DNA of 64,000 nt from Bacteroidota bacterium (GCA_017303905.1 JAFLBH010000004.1:248001-312000), one strand, 5' to 3'; positions 25,743 to 35,708 are shown, counted from the first letter of the stretch. Numbers and translations: made by a program. Notes: generated by a model from the sequence alone, not told the origin.

Positions 25743-27272
25743 TTATTTTTTAAAAGGAAAATACGTATTGCTCTCCTTTACAAACAAGTAATGATCCATG
25801 TCTACAAAATCATTCACTTTAACATCTAAGATTTGTTTACCATCCTTTTCAAAATATCGCAATACCTGATAGCCTGCAATGTGTTCATTAAACTCACAAA
25901 CCAATCGCTCCGCGCCTATCCACTGCATCACCGCTTTGTATTGAGGATGGTGTTGAAAATACATTTCTGCATTATTAGCATTCGCTTTTACAGTTACCAT
26001 ACCATAAACAGGATGTTTGTATGTACCTTCAAGCTTTTTATAAGCATCTTTTGCGGGTTTAATTTTTGCAGCTTCAGCTTTCCATTTCTTTACCGAATCT
26101 AATTCTAATTTCACATTCTCGTTGTTGTTCTTAAGAAAAAAAGAACTGTAATCGAAGTAGTTTTGTCCGGTTGCGTCTTTTATCAAGATTTCGCTCAAGG
26201 CTTCAAATAAACTTTGATTATCGCTGTTAGTTAGAATAACAAAACCAAACTTCTCTTGTGGAATAATTACCGTTTTACTTAAAAATCCGTTTGCTCCTCC
26301 CCCATGCGAAATAACTTTCCTTCCATTCTCGTCTTTCATAAACCATCCTAATCCATAAGTAGAAAAATGATTCAAATTACCTCGTCCATTTCCGGTTATG
26401 CTTAATGATTTTCTGGTTTTTTGGATCACTTGTGCAGGAACTACTTGCTTGCCTTCAAACATCCCATTATCAATTTGCATACGAATCCATTTGCTGATAT
26501 CGATTACACTGGATGATATAGAAGCAGCTGGACCAATATTATCAATATTTGCAGGCATAATCTCCACCAACTTTTCATTAATGACTGCATAGGCCTTTGA
26601 ACTGTTCGGGTTTTTCATAAAATCAGAAAAGTATGTGCTGCTATTTGTCATACCCAGTGGTGTAAAATAGTGATGCTTCACATATTCATCCCAGGTTGTA
26701 TCACTAACGGCCTTTAGCACTTCCCCTGCTACTACAAATCCAATATTACAATAGCCATATTGTTCTCTGAAACCATAAGGCAGGTCTACATTCTCCATAT
26801 TTCTTACCAAATATTCGCGGCTTGGAATTCCCGCCCAGTTTAATAAATCGGTTTGAAAAGTGGCATATCCCATACGGTGTGATAATACATCATTAATGTT
26901 CACATGCTCGGTTAAATACGCATCTTTCATTTTGAAATAAGGTAAATACTTTTTTACAGGATCTGTTAATTTCAATTTACCATAATGCTCCAATAAGGCT
27001 AATGAAGTTCCTGTAAAAGCTTTACTGTTGGATGCAATTTGAAACACCGTATTTTCAGTAGCGGGGATTTTTTTAGCTACATCGGCATAACCATAGCCCT
27101 TCGCCACAATTACTTTTCCATCTTTCACAATAGCAATCGCCATACCCGGCATATTCCAACGCTTCATTTCACGGTTCACAAACACATCTAAACTGTCTTT
27201 GATAAAATTCCCCTGTGCGAATAAGCTCATTGATACTAAACTCAAGGATAGTGCTAATACATTTTTTTTCAT
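25743..27272 (-). CDS. exported serine hydrolase (class C beta-lactamase/AmpH-like)
   Basis: A 509-residue periplasmic protein with a signal peptide (residues about 1-20, ending L-F-A-Q). The beta-lactamase/transpeptidase-like fold shows SNSK (Ser81, Lys84), YGYCNIG (the Tyr-x-Asn motif) and HGGG (about 322-325) in place of K-T-G. A C-terminal beta domain of about 100 residues with YKHPVYGMVTV and MYFQHHPQ resembles the DUF3471 domain often attached to such enzymes. It may act as a peptidase or esterase on peptidoglycan or short peptides. It lies 1 base after the S41 protease gene on the same strand. Confidence 0.88.
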   Translation of the reverse strand: MKKNVLALSLSLVSMSLFAQGNFIKDSLDVFVNREMKRWNMPGMAIAIVKDGKVIVAKGYGYADVAKKIPATENTVFQIASNSKAFTGTSLALLEHYGKLKLTDPVKKYLPYFKMKDAYLTEHVNINDVLSHRMGYATFQTDLLNWAGIPSREYLVRNMENVDLPYGFREQYGYCNIGFVVAGEVLKAVSDTTWDEYVKHHYFTPLGMTNSSTYFSDFMKNPNSSKAYAVINEKLVEIMPANIDNIGPAASISSSVIDISKWIRMQIDNGMFEGKQVVPAQVIQKTRKSLSITGNGRGNLNHFSTYGLGWFMKDENGRKVISHGGGANGFLSKTVIIPQEKFGFVILTNSDNQSLFEALSEILIKDATGQNYFDYSSFFLKNNNENVKLELDSVKKWKAEAAKIKPAKDAYKKLEGTYKHPVYGMVTVKANANNAEMYFQHHPQYKAVMQWIGAERLVCEFNEHIAGYQVLRYFEKDGKQILDVKVNDFVDMDHYLFVKESNTYFPFKK

Positions 27273-27273
27273 T

Positions 27274-28743
27274 TTATTGTTTTATTAGTTCTTTAACTTT
27301 TTTAAACTCTAAGTCTTTACGGCTTAAAAAATCAATCAGCGAATAATTGACTTCATAATCCGGACTTATTCCCTTACCTGTAATGGAAGGATTAATATCG
27401 TGAATTATTCTGAATGCAGGAACTCTTACTTTAATTTTTGTATTTGGAAGAGTGTAATAAGGTGTCACCCCTGCATTGCATCCTTCACGCGCGCCTCCTG
27501 TTTCAGAACCAATCAAAATGGCTTTATTGCTTTGCTTCAAATAAGCAGCCACAATACAAGAGGCGGAGAAAGTTCCTCCGTTTGTAAGCACATACACTTT
27601 ATTATTATAATGATTTTTTTTACGTGGTTTTATAGTGTGCGTATAATACACTGTATCGCCTTTTATTATTTTTTTACCTTCTATCCCAAGTACCCAGCGT
27701 GTAAATTTAAATCCGAAATTACCGCGTGTGTATTTTTTATTCGGATAGGAGCTTATGTGTGTTTTCAATGTTACTGTCTCCGGCTTGTCTAAAAAATAAG
27801 AGAGTAATCGATAACTATTCATTAAGTTTCCGCCACCATTATAACGCAAATCAATCACCAGATGCTGAATGTTTTCATTCTTGATTTTTTTAAAATAACG
27901 GCGATACACTTTTTTATACTTAATAGACTTGAATGACTTAATTTTAAGTACGGCAACACTTTTGTCATCCGATAAATAACCTGAACTTATATTTGATTTT
28001 CGGTATTTTTTAAATGTTGAATCAGTTTTAGGCTGAAAACTTTGTGAAGGCAAATCCTTTAAGTTAATAGCCCGAACGCAATGTGTTTGTATTTGGTCTT
28101 TATACTTTGTTTCAACAATAAACGAATCAGGCCGACCAAACAAACTGGGATAAGAATAATTTAACCCCGTACGTAAGTACAATTGTTTGCCGGTTGTATT
28201 GTAACCATCCCCACTAATGAAATGCATACTGTAATTCAGAATTGAATCGACCGGAATATCATTTATCTTTAAAATTTCGGTACCTAGTTTTAATAATGAA
28301 TCTCTCTTAGGATTAATTGATGTAGCAACGTATAATTTTTTATCCAATGCCACCATGTAATATGGAACAAAATTTAACTTAATTGGTTTTACAAGTTTGA
28401 TATAAGCTTTAGAGTTCCATATTTCGGTATGTCCGCAATGCAATTCATCAAAAGCCAACTTCAATTTGAGTCGGAATTGCTTCTCGGTTAAACTATCTGT
28501 TATCGATTGTTTGAGTCTATTAAAAACAGATTCGTAATACGACTTCGGATAATAAATTCCGATAACCGGATGCATTTTTAAAACGGCATCTGTAATAATA
28601 GTCGCATCTTCCAGTAATTGAGCAGGCGCGTACTTTTTAGTAAGTGTAAAGTTTTTTTGCGCCGGTATACTCAGGCAAAACAGCATCATAACAATAGCTG
28701 TTATTAATGCTTTGAATCTGTTTTTAATACCGCTTTTAAACAT
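27274..28743 (-). CDS. S41-family exported peptidase
   Basis: A 489-residue protein with a signal peptide (about residues 8-27), a helical/PDZ-like middle region (LKINDIPVDSI) and a tail-specific-protease catalytic domain. HLVIDLRYNGGGNLMN, TNGGTFSASCIVAAYLK (nucleophile Ser) and LIGSETGGAREGC lie in the order of S41 enzymes. The Lys of the CtpA-type dyad is not clear; the Ser/Glu type seems likelier. A frame open to 28839 overlaps the divergent gene, so the ATG at 28743 is used. It is 1 base from the following serine hydrolase gene, forming a two-gene operon of periplasmic hydrolases. Confidence 0.86.
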   Translation of the reverse strand: MFKSGIKNRFKALITAIVMMLFCLSIPAQKNFTLTKKYAPAQLLEDATIITDAVLKMHPVIGIYYPKSYYESVFNRLKQSITDSLTEKQFRLKLKLAFDELHCGHTEIWNSKAYIKLVKPIKLNFVPYYMVALDKKLYVATSINPKRDSLLKLGTEILKINDIPVDSILNYSMHFISGDGYNTTGKQLYLRTGLNYSYPSLFGRPDSFIVETKYKDQIQTHCVRAINLKDLPSQSFQPKTDSTFKKYRKSNISSGYLSDDKSVAVLKIKSFKSIKYKKVYRRYFKKIKNENIQHLVIDLRYNGGGNLMNSYRLLSYFLDKPETVTLKTHISSYPNKKYTRGNFGFKFTRWVLGIEGKKIIKGDTVYYTHTIKPRKKNHYNNKVYVLTNGGTFSASCIVAAYLKQSNKAILIGSETGGAREGCNAGVTPYYTLPNTKIKVRVPAFRIIHDINPSITGKGISPDYEVNYSLIDFLSRKDLEFKKVKELIKQ

Positions 28744-28752
28744 TACTTTTGT
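28744..28752 (+). promoter_or_regulatory. candidate promoter (-7 box) within the repeated 19-mer
   Basis: TACTTTTGT fits TAnnTTTGY, 20 bases before the ATG at 28772. It sits inside the second copy of AAACATTACTTTTGTAAAG (28738-28756), which overlaps the start of the divergent S41 gene. Confidence 0.5.
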
Positions 28753-28771
28753 AAAGTTAATCAAGAATGTT

Positions 28772-29977
28772 ATGCAAAAAATCAAAATAGGCGTTTTACG
28801 TGAAGAAAAAAGTCCGCCGGATAAGCGCGTTCCGCTCACCCCCCTAATTTGTTCTGAGTTGGTGCGTAAATACCCGCATGTGGAGATTGTTGTTCAGCCA
28901 AGTAAAATTCGCTGTTACAGTGACGATGAGTACACTTCCTTTGGTGTCACCTTGCAAGAAGACTTGAATGATTGTGATATACTAATGGGTGTAAAAGAAG
29001 TGCCAACGGATAAGTTAATTCCAAATAAAAAGTACTTTTTCTTTTCGCATACCATCAAAAAACAGCCTCACAATAAGAAATTGATGAAGGCTTTGATTGA
29101 AAAGAAAATTCAAATGATTGATTACGAAACCCTCACCGATAAAAACCACAACCGTATTATTGGCTTTGGTCGTTATGCCGGTGTAGTAGGCGCATATAAT
29201 GGGATTTTAGGATATGGGTTGAAATATGACTTATTCCGGATAAAACCTGCCAATTTATGCCGCGACCGTGCCGAAATGGAAGAAGAATTAAAGCGTGTGA
29301 AGCTTCCGAATATTAAAATTTGTTTAACCGGTGGTGGTCGTGTTGCCAATGGTGTAATTGAAACTTTAAGTGCTTTACGTATTCGTAAAGTAACGCCCGA
29401 AGAATTTTTGATGGCGTCTTTCCGTGAGCCTGTTTATTGTCAGTTGAACCCTCGTGATTATGTGGAAAGGCCCGATGACCATAACTTTGACTTGAACGAC
29501 TTTTTTAAGCACCCGGAGCACTTTGTATCTAAATTTGTGCCTTTTACTAAAGTCACTGATTTATTCATTTCGGCTCATTATTGGGATCCCCGTTCACCAA
29601 AAATGTTTACCAAAGAAGATATGAAAGCCACTGATTTTCATATTAGTGTTATTGCCGATGTAACCTGCGATATCGACGGTTCGGTACCAACCACTATGCG
29701 TGCCAGTACGATTTCACAGCCTTTTTACGGTTATAACATTAAAAATGACACCGAAGATTTGCCTTTTAATAAGGATACAGTTTGTATTATGGCTGTAGAT
29801 AATTTGCCATGCGAATTACCACGTGATGCCAGCGACGACTTCGGTAAGGATTTAACGGAACGCGTTTTACCTAATATTATTGGGGAAGACAACGATTCGG
29901 TGATTGAAAGAGCAAGTATTTGTAAGGATGGCAAACTCTGCCCTGCCTTCGAATATTTAGCCGATTACGCTAAATAA
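28772..29977 (+). CDS. NAD(P)-dependent dehydrogenase of the alanine/saccharopine dehydrogenase type
   Basis: A 401-residue cytoplasmic enzyme with an AlaDH/PNT N-terminal domain (IGVLREEKSPPDKRVPLTP, then ILMGVKEVP and FFFSHTIKKQ) and a Rossmann region (ICLTGGGRVANGVIETL, in place of G-x-G-x-x-G). The later ISVIADVTCDIDGSVPTT is the segment seen in lysine-forming saccharopine dehydrogenases. It could use an amino or imino acid pair as substrate. The start at ATG 28772 matches M-x-K-I-K-I-G-V-L-R-E. It has its own promoter, and the cold-shock gene follows by 62 bases. Confidence 0.8.
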   Translation: MQKIKIGVLREEKSPPDKRVPLTPLICSELVRKYPHVEIVVQPSKIRCYSDDEYTSFGVTLQEDLNDCDILMGVKEVPTDKLIPNKKYFFFSHTIKKQPHNKKLMKALIEKKIQMIDYETLTDKNHNRIIGFGRYAGVVGAYNGILGYGLKYDLFRIKPANLCRDRAEMEEELKRVKLPNIKICLTGGGRVANGVIETLSALRIRKVTPEEFLMASFREPVYCQLNPRDYVERPDDHNFDLNDFFKHPEHFVSKFVPFTKVTDLFISAHYWDPRSPKMFTKEDMKATDFHISVIADVTCDIDGSVPTTMRASTISQPFYGYNIKNDTEDLPFNKDTVCIMAVDNLPCELPRDASDDFGKDLTERVLPNIIGEDNDSVIERASICKDGKLCPAFEYLADYAK

Positions 29978-30012
29978 TGTTAGAAAAATGGATTTCATGT
30001 TAATTAATTTGT

Positions 30013-30020
30013 AAATTTGG
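30013..30020 (+). promoter_or_regulatory. candidate promoter (-7 box) for the cold-shock gene
   Basis: TAAATTTG followed by G (one mismatch to the final Y), 19 bases before the ATG at 30040. The -33 element is unclear. Confidence 0.4.
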
Positions 30021-30039
30021 CTAATTAATAACTAACAAA

Positions 30040-30231
30040 ATGAATAAAGGAACAGTAAAATTCTTTAACACAGCCAAAGGATTTGGTTTTATTAAAGATG
30101 ACGAATCAAAAAACGAGTATTTTGTACACGTAACAAACATTCTTGAACCGATTAAAGAAAACGACGTAGTTACTTACGAGTTACAAGAAGGTAAAAAAGG
30201 AATTAATGCAGTAAAAGTAAAACTTGCCTAA
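30040..30231 (+). CDS. cold-shock domain protein
   Basis: A 63-residue single-stranded nucleic-acid-binding protein. RNP-1 is KGFGFIKDD and RNP-2 is EYFVHVTNI, where Thr replaces the usual Ser after FVHx. NKGTVKFFNTAKG is the standard start. It probably melts RNA structure or prevents it, as in the CspA family. It is a monocistron with a short leader and a perfect GAAA-loop terminator right after it. Confidence 0.94.
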   Translation: MNKGTVKFFNTAKGFGFIKDDESKNEYFVHVTNILEPIKENDVVTYELQEGKKGINAVKVKLA

Positions 30232-30249
30232 TATATAATCCCTTTTAAC

Positions 30250-30281
30250 AAAAAACCCCGAATGAAAATTCGGGGTTTTTT
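30250..30281. terminator. bidirectional terminator
   Basis: AAAAAACCCCGAAT, loop GAAA, ATTCGGGGTTTTTT: a perfect 14-bp stem with a tetraloop, between the cold-shock gene and the converging ettA. Confidence 0.92.
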
Positions 30282-30287
30282 GTTGGA

Positions 30288-31976
30288 TTAAACTGTGAGT
30301 TTTTTGTATCTCGGGCGCTTAGGCTCTACATTACCTAAACGTTTCTTGCGGTTTTCTTCATACTCGCTATACCCGCCTTCAAAATAATAAACGCTGCTAT
30401 CTCCTTCGAATGCTAAAATATGCGTACAAACACGATCTAAAAACCAACGGTCGTGGCTGATGATTACGGCACATCCTGCAAAATCCTCTAACGCTTCTTC
30501 TAAAGCACGGAGTGTATTTACATCTAAATCGTTGGTAGGCTCATCTAATAACAACACGTTGCCACCTTCTTTTAAAGCTAAAGCTAAATGCAATCGGTTT
30601 CTTTCTCCACCCGATAACACAGAGCATTTTTTACCCTGGTCGGAGCCGCTAAAGTTAAAGCGGGAGATATAAGCTCTTGAGTTGATAGCTTTACCTTCAA
30701 ATAATAAGTTATCTAAACCGCCACTAATCACATCATAAACCGTTTTATTCGGATCAATATCTTTATGCGTTTGATCTACATAAGATATCTTAACTGTTGG
30801 GCCAACTTTAAACTCACCGGAAGTTGGTTTCTCCTGACCCATAATCATTTTAAACAAAGTTGTTTTACCGGCACCATTCGGACCAATAATACCAACGATA
30901 CCTGCAGGAGGTAGTTTAAAATTTAAATGCTCGTATAATAATCGGTCGCCAAACGCTTTTGACACATCTACCGCTTCAATTACTTCTGTACCAAGGCGCG
31001 GACCGTTAGGAATAAAAATTTCCAATTTCTCTTCTTTTGCTTTTACATCCTCACCAAGCATCTTTTCATAGTTCGCTAAACGGGCTTTTTGCTTAACACC
31101 GCGTCCTTTTACACCTTTACGCACCCAGTCTAATTCTCGTGCTAAGTTTTTCTGACGCTTACTTTCTGTTTTCTCTTCCTGTTTTAAACGCTCTCCTTTT
31201 TGTTCTAACCAACTGCTGTAATTTCCTTTCCAAGGAATACCTTCTCCTCTATCCAATTCTAAAATCCATCCTGCTACATTATCGAGGAAGTAACGGTCGT
31301 GGGTAACGGCAATAATAGTTCCTTTGTAACTCTTTAAATGTTGCTCTAACCAGTCAACAGATTCAGCATCCAAGTGGTTGGTAGGCTCATCTAACAATAA
31401 AATATCAGGTTCCTGTATTAACAAACGACATAAAGCCACGCGACGACGCTCACCACCCGACAATACTTTTACAGGTGTATCACTCTCCGGACAACGTAAC
31501 GCATCCATAGCGCGCTCTAAACGATTATCCAAATTCCACAGGTCATTTTGATCTATCAACTCCTGTAATTGCGCTTGACGATTAATTAATTTCTCCATTT
31601 TATCCGGATCATTAATTATCTCTTCATCCATGAACTTATTATTTACTTCCTCAAATTCAGCAAGAATATCCACATGCTTTTTTGCGCCTTCACGTACAAT
31701 CTCAATTACTGTTTTGTTTTCATCTAATTTTGGCTCCTGCTCTAACATGCCAATTGAATAACCCGGAGATTGGTGAATTTCTCCAAGATAATCCTTATCC
31801 AAACCAGCCATAATTCGGAGTAAAGTAGATTTACCCGAACCGTTTAAACCTAATACGCCAATTTTAGCGCCATAATAAAATGAGATGTAAATATCTTTTA
31901 AAACCTGTTTTTGTGGTGGGTGAATTTTCGACACCTTCACCATGCTGAATATTATTTGTCTTCCTTCTTCTGCCAT
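30288..31976 (-). CDS. ettA: energy-dependent translational throttle protein EttA (ABC-F)
   Basis: A 562-residue soluble ABC-F ATPase that acts on the ribosomal E site. Two nucleotide-binding domains are seen: Walker A GLNGSGKST (43-51) with LSGGERRRV, and Walker A GPNGAGKTT with LSGGERNRL. Walker B LLLDEPTNHLDAES and LLLDEPTNDLDVNT match. The EttA-specific linker with KGERLKQEEKTESKRQK and RELDWVRKGVKGRGVKQKAR lies between them. No membrane segments are present. The length and the start M-A-E-E are standard. Upstream is a possible -7 box, TACATTCGT (31997-32005, minus), with one mismatch. Confidence 0.95.
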   Translation of the reverse strand: MAEEGRQIIFSMVKVSKIHPPQKQVLKDIYISFYYGAKIGVLGLNGSGKSTLLRIMAGLDKDYLGEIHQSPGYSIGMLEQEPKLDENKTVIEIVREGAKKHVDILAEFEEVNNKFMDEEIINDPDKMEKLINRQAQLQELIDQNDLWNLDNRLERAMDALRCPESDTPVKVLSGGERRRVALCRLLIQEPDILLLDEPTNHLDAESVDWLEQHLKSYKGTIIAVTHDRYFLDNVAGWILELDRGEGIPWKGNYSSWLEQKGERLKQEEKTESKRQKNLARELDWVRKGVKGRGVKQKARLANYEKMLGEDVKAKEEKLEIFIPNGPRLGTEVIEAVDVSKAFGDRLLYEHLNFKLPPAGIVGIIGPNGAGKTTLFKMIMGQEKPTSGEFKVGPTVKISYVDQTHKDIDPNKTVYDVISGGLDNLLFEGKAINSRAYISRFNFSGSDQGKKCSVLSGGERNRLHLALALKEGGNVLLLDEPTNDLDVNTLRALEEALEDFAGCAVIISHDRWFLDRVCTHILAFEGDSSVYYFEGGYSEYEENRKKRLGNVEPKRPRYKKLTV

Positions 31977-32016
31977 AGTAATTAAAAATTAGAGAGACGA
32001 ATGTACAAAAAAAAGA

Positions 32017-32655
32017 TTAATTGCGGGGAAAGTAAATAGGGTGTTTTTCGTTGTATTTACGAATGTAACGTGAGGCCTGTTCCTTCTTTTGTTTTTTAGA
32101 TAAAGTGCTGTAGGCTTTTAGTATTTCCTCATCCTTTTTCAGATAGTTTTCGAGTAAATCAGAATTAAATTCTTTTAGCTCACCGGTATAAAAATCGAGT
32201 AAAAATTCACGCATTTCAGTGGCATTGGAGCCTCCGGAAGTATTGATAAACACATTGTATCCGGGCGATGTATTAACAGGAACAGCTGCCACAAAATAGC
32301 TTATCGCGCCAAAAACCGGAACACGAAAAAAAACACGGTTAATGTTTATATAAATGACATTATTCTGACAGAATCCCCAAACATTACCTGAGTTTACTTT
32401 AGCGGGTTTCCCATCGCGCTCCATATACTCTACATCTTCACTTTCGATTAGTTTCGTGTAAAAATCCAGTTGTTTTTTATCAATGCTAGTGTTTATTTTT
32501 TCTTTAGGAATGGGCCAGTTATGTTTTAAATCGGAATAATTGAGGTAAAGTCCCTCATACAACACAAAACTATTCGAAAAAGCCACCGAATCACCCTGCG
32601 AAACACCCTTTAGTAGAAAAAAAGTGGTGAAAAGTATGAATAGCGAAGGCTTCAT
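32017..32655 (-). CDS. secreted protein of unknown function
   Basis: A 212-residue protein with a signal peptide (residues about 1-20, MKPSLFILFTTFFLLKGVSQ). The stretch FVLYEGLYLNYSDLKHNWPI, then SGNVWGFCQNNVIYININRV and later EMREFLLDFYTGELKEF, recurs as I recall in Bacteroidota secreted proteins, possibly the family called DUF6563. The C-terminus is basic and helical. An ATG at 32664 would add three residues ahead of this start. It lies upstream of ettA by 40 bases on the same strand and may share its transcript. Confidence 0.6.
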   Translation of the reverse strand: MKPSLFILFTTFFLLKGVSQGDSVAFSNSFVLYEGLYLNYSDLKHNWPIPKEKINTSIDKKQLDFYTKLIESEDVEYMERDGKPAKVNSGNVWGFCQNNVIYININRVFFRVPVFGAISYFVAAVPVNTSPGYNVFINTSGGSNATEMREFLLDFYTGELKEFNSDLLENYLKKDEEILKAYSTLSKKQKKEQASRYIRKYNEKHPIYFPRN

Positions 32656-32709
32656 GATTGGCAAAGATGATTATTTTTTTTATTTTTATACGACACAACC
32701 AATCTTACG

Positions 32710-34824
32710 ATGCGTTATTTTACCATTATTTTAAGTTTATTGATAAGTGCTTCCTTGTTTTCTCAGAAAAACATCAGCACCTCATTAAAAAGCCGAATAC
32801 ACAACAATACCCTTCCGGGAAATACCTTTGATGTATTGATTGATGGTGATATTGAAAAATTAGTGGCTGCCGAAAAAACCCTGGGTATAAAAGTAAAATA
32901 CCACGCGGGAACGATAGCCTGTGTTAATTTAGGTGTTAACGCTCTGGCTCCATTAATCGAAAGCAAAGCCGCTAAATACATAGAGTTAATTGAGAACAGA
33001 AAGAGACCATTGAATGATACGATGCGTGTGCGTAACCGAATCAATCCGGTAAAAGCGGGAACAACACCTTTAACTGCTGCATACGAAGGAACTAATGTTA
33101 TTGTAGGGATTATTGATACCGGTATCGATTTTAATCATCCTGATTTTAAAGATGCCATGGGGAATACCCGCATCAGTTTTATTTGGGATCAAACCGTTAA
33201 TACACCAACCAATTCACCTATGCCTTTTAATTATGGTGAAGAATGGACTGCGGCACAAATTAACGCATCAGTTTGTACACATAATGATTTGCCGTATTGG
33301 GGACATGGTACACACGTAAGTGGAATTGCCGCAGGAAATGGTTTAGCAAACGGAAAACATGCCGGCGTTGCTTCTAAAGCAAATATCATTGTTGTGGCTG
33401 TTGATTTTAATAAGCCGGCTCCGATTATTGCCGATGGTGTTCAGTATATCGTAAATAAAGCCACTGCGGCAGGAAAACCTTTTGTGATTAATGCCAGTTT
33501 AGGTGACTATTATGGTAGTCACGATGCAACCGATACTGAAGCTAAAATGATTGAAGCTCTTATTTCAAATATTCCGGGACGCGCTTTAGTTGCTGCAGCA
33601 GGAAATGCCGGTACTGTAAAATTCCACACGAAAAATATGGTGAATGCTACCGATACTAATTTCACCTGGTTACAAAAACCAAGCGGTAATGTTTACTATT
33701 GGTTGTATGCAGATACCGCGAATATTAAAAACGTAAAATATTCGGTGGGTGCAAATAGTCCGAATTTTACTGATTTAGGCAGAATAGGATTTAAAAATTA
33801 CAATTACGGATTTACTTTAAAAACGGATACTTTAAAGAATGGCACCAACCGCATTGGTATTGTAAAAAGTTTAGCGAGTGTAAATGCTTATGGCGTTTAT
33901 GAATTGTTTTTAGAAATTGTTCCGGATAGCGCTAATTATTTTTGGAGAATAGAAAGCAACGGAACCGGAGTATTTGATGCCTGGAATTTTGATTTTGTTT
34001 CAACAGGATTACCATCGGCAACAACCTATCCTAAAATCGTAAAATACACCATGCCTGATACGGTTTCTTCCATGGTGAGTGGATTTCAATGCAGCAATCA
34101 AGTAATTACTGTAGGGAATTACATAAACTTAAACAGTTATTATGATGTAACTAATACTTTAATCACCAATACAGATGTTACCGGACAGTTAGCCAGCTCC
34201 AGCAGCTGCGGACCAACTCGAAACAATTTAATTAAACCGGATGTTGCAGCTTCAGGCGCAGGAATTTTCTCATGTCTCGTTTTATCCATGCAAGCTAATT
34301 TAATTACGAATGCACCAACGGCAGTTTCACAAGGAAGTTTTCATGTGGCAGGAGGAGGAACTTCAGCCGCTTCGCCGGTTGTGGCTGGTTTAGCCGCGCT
34401 ATTTTTAGAAGCCTTTCCTGCTTCTACTAACATACAGGTAAAGCAAGCCATCACTAATTGTACCTACAAAGACGGATTTACCGGAACTGCTCTTCCTAAC
34501 AACAAATGGGGTTATGGTAAACTGGATGGCTTCAGTACATTTACTTGTGTAGTGACTGCAGGATTAAACGAAAACACGTCTTTGGAAAACCAAGGTGATG
34601 TTTATCCGAATCCATTTAACGAGAAAATACTCATCAAATTAAAACAAGAATATAACGGCACAGTGAAGATTTTTAATTCAATAGGCGAATTAATTTACGA
34701 AGAGAAAATTAAATCGGATGAATACACTGTTGAACGCAGAAATTTAAAAGCAGCCGGAGTTTACATGGTTCAATTCACGGAAGGTGGAAAAAACCAAAAC
34801 TATAAAATTATTGCCATTGACTAA
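32710..34824 (+). CDS. S8 (subtilisin-like) peptidase with T9SS tail
   Basis: A 704-residue secreted protease. The signal peptide is at about 1-19 (ending L-F-S-Q), a prodomain at about 25-115 and a subtilase domain at about 125-620. The triad is complete: Asp136 in GIIDTGIDFNH, His199 in WGHGTHVSGIA and Ser552 in GGTSAASPVVAG. A long insert lies between the His and Ser blocks (about 300-470). The C-terminal sorting domain starts DVYPNPFNEKILIKL and ends FTEGGKNQNYKIIAID. Expected at the cell surface or released through T9SS. It is followed after 2 bases by prmC. Confidence 0.93.
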   Translation: MRYFTIILSLLISASLFSQKNISTSLKSRIHNNTLPGNTFDVLIDGDIEKLVAAEKTLGIKVKYHAGTIACVNLGVNALAPLIESKAAKYIELIENRKRPLNDTMRVRNRINPVKAGTTPLTAAYEGTNVIVGIIDTGIDFNHPDFKDAMGNTRISFIWDQTVNTPTNSPMPFNYGEEWTAAQINASVCTHNDLPYWGHGTHVSGIAAGNGLANGKHAGVASKANIIVVAVDFNKPAPIIADGVQYIVNKATAAGKPFVINASLGDYYGSHDATDTEAKMIEALISNIPGRALVAAAGNAGTVKFHTKNMVNATDTNFTWLQKPSGNVYYWLYADTANIKNVKYSVGANSPNFTDLGRIGFKNYNYGFTLKTDTLKNGTNRIGIVKSLASVNAYGVYELFLEIVPDSANYFWRIESNGTGVFDAWNFDFVSTGLPSATTYPKIVKYTMPDTVSSMVSGFQCSNQVITVGNYINLNSYYDVTNTLITNTDVTGQLASSSSCGPTRNNLIKPDVAASGAGIFSCLVLSMQANLITNAPTAVSQGSFHVAGGGTSAASPVVAGLAALFLEAFPASTNIQVKQAITNCTYKDGFTGTALPNNKWGYGKLDGFSTFTCVVTAGLNENTSLENQGDVYPNPFNEKILIKLKQEYNGTVKIFNSIGELIYEEKIKSDEYTVERRNLKAAGVYMVQFTEGGKNQNYKIIAID

Positions 34825-34826
34825 AC

Positions 34827-35708
34827 ATGCGCATTGCCTCTAATAAACTGGGTGACTTAATTGATTTTTTCTATTCAGAACTTGCTTCTGTTTATTCGCC
34901 TGAAGAAATCAAATTATTAACGCAATATGCTTGCAAACACTATTTAAATTATTCTCCCTCTGATCTTCTAACCGGAAAGAATGAAAACATCAATCAGAGC
35001 GACGTAATAAAACTATATGATTGTGTACTTGCTTTAAAACAAAACAAACCTATCCAATATATTTTAGGAGAAACCGAGTTTTATCATTTAAAATTTAAAG
35101 TCAATCCGGATGTATTGATTCCTCGTCCGGAGACGGAAGAATTAGTCGAATTAATTATAAAAGATTGCAAAAACGCAGGATTTGAAGATCCGGATATATT
35201 GGATATTGGTACAGGCAGCGGATGTATTCCCATTACACTTAAAAAAAATCTGGAGGATGCAAATGTATCGGCGGTGGATGTTTCGCAAGAAGCTTTAATT
35301 ACCGCGCAACAAAATGCTATTCTGAATAATGTGACCATTATGTTTAATAAGGTAAACATTTTAACTGAGGAGGCAGATTACAGTTTAGAGAATTACGACA
35401 TCATAGTTAGCAATCCTCCCTATATTGCAAAGAAAGAAGCCGACAGCATGCATGCACGTGTAAAAGATTTTGAACCGCAAATTGCTTTATTTGTAGATAA
35501 TGAGGATGCATTACTTTTTTACCGACGCATCATCACACTGTGTAAAAAACATTTGAATGCAGGCGGTAATTTATATTTTGAATTAAATCCGATTTATGCC
35601 CAGGAGATTAAGCAACTTGCCATTGGATGCGGAGAATTTAAATCAGTTAACCTATTAAAGGATTTATCAGGTAATATTCGTTTTTTAAAAGCAGAAAGAA
35701 ATGATTAG
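34827..35708 (+). CDS. prmC: peptide chain release factor N5-glutamine methyltransferase
   Basis: A 293-residue PrmC (HemK), which methylates the Gln of the GGQ motif in release factors using S-adenosylmethionine. The helical N-terminal domain contains KPIQYILGETEFYHLKFKV and LIPRPETEELVELI. The cofactor loop is ILDIGTGSGCIPI and the catalytic motif is IIVSNPPYIA. Full length and complete. It overlaps the next gene by 8 bases (35701-35708). Confidence 0.94.
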   Translation: MRIASNKLGDLIDFFYSELASVYSPEEIKLLTQYACKHYLNYSPSDLLTGKNENINQSDVIKLYDCVLALKQNKPIQYILGETEFYHLKFKVNPDVLIPRPETEELVELIIKDCKNAGFEDPDILDIGTGSGCIPITLKKNLEDANVSAVDVSQEALITAQQNAILNNVTIMFNKVNILTEEADYSLENYDIIVSNPPYIAKKEADSMHARVKDFEPQIALFVDNEDALLFYRRIITLCKKHLNAGGNLYFELNPIYAQEIKQLAIGCGEFKSVNLLKDLSGNIRFLKAERND

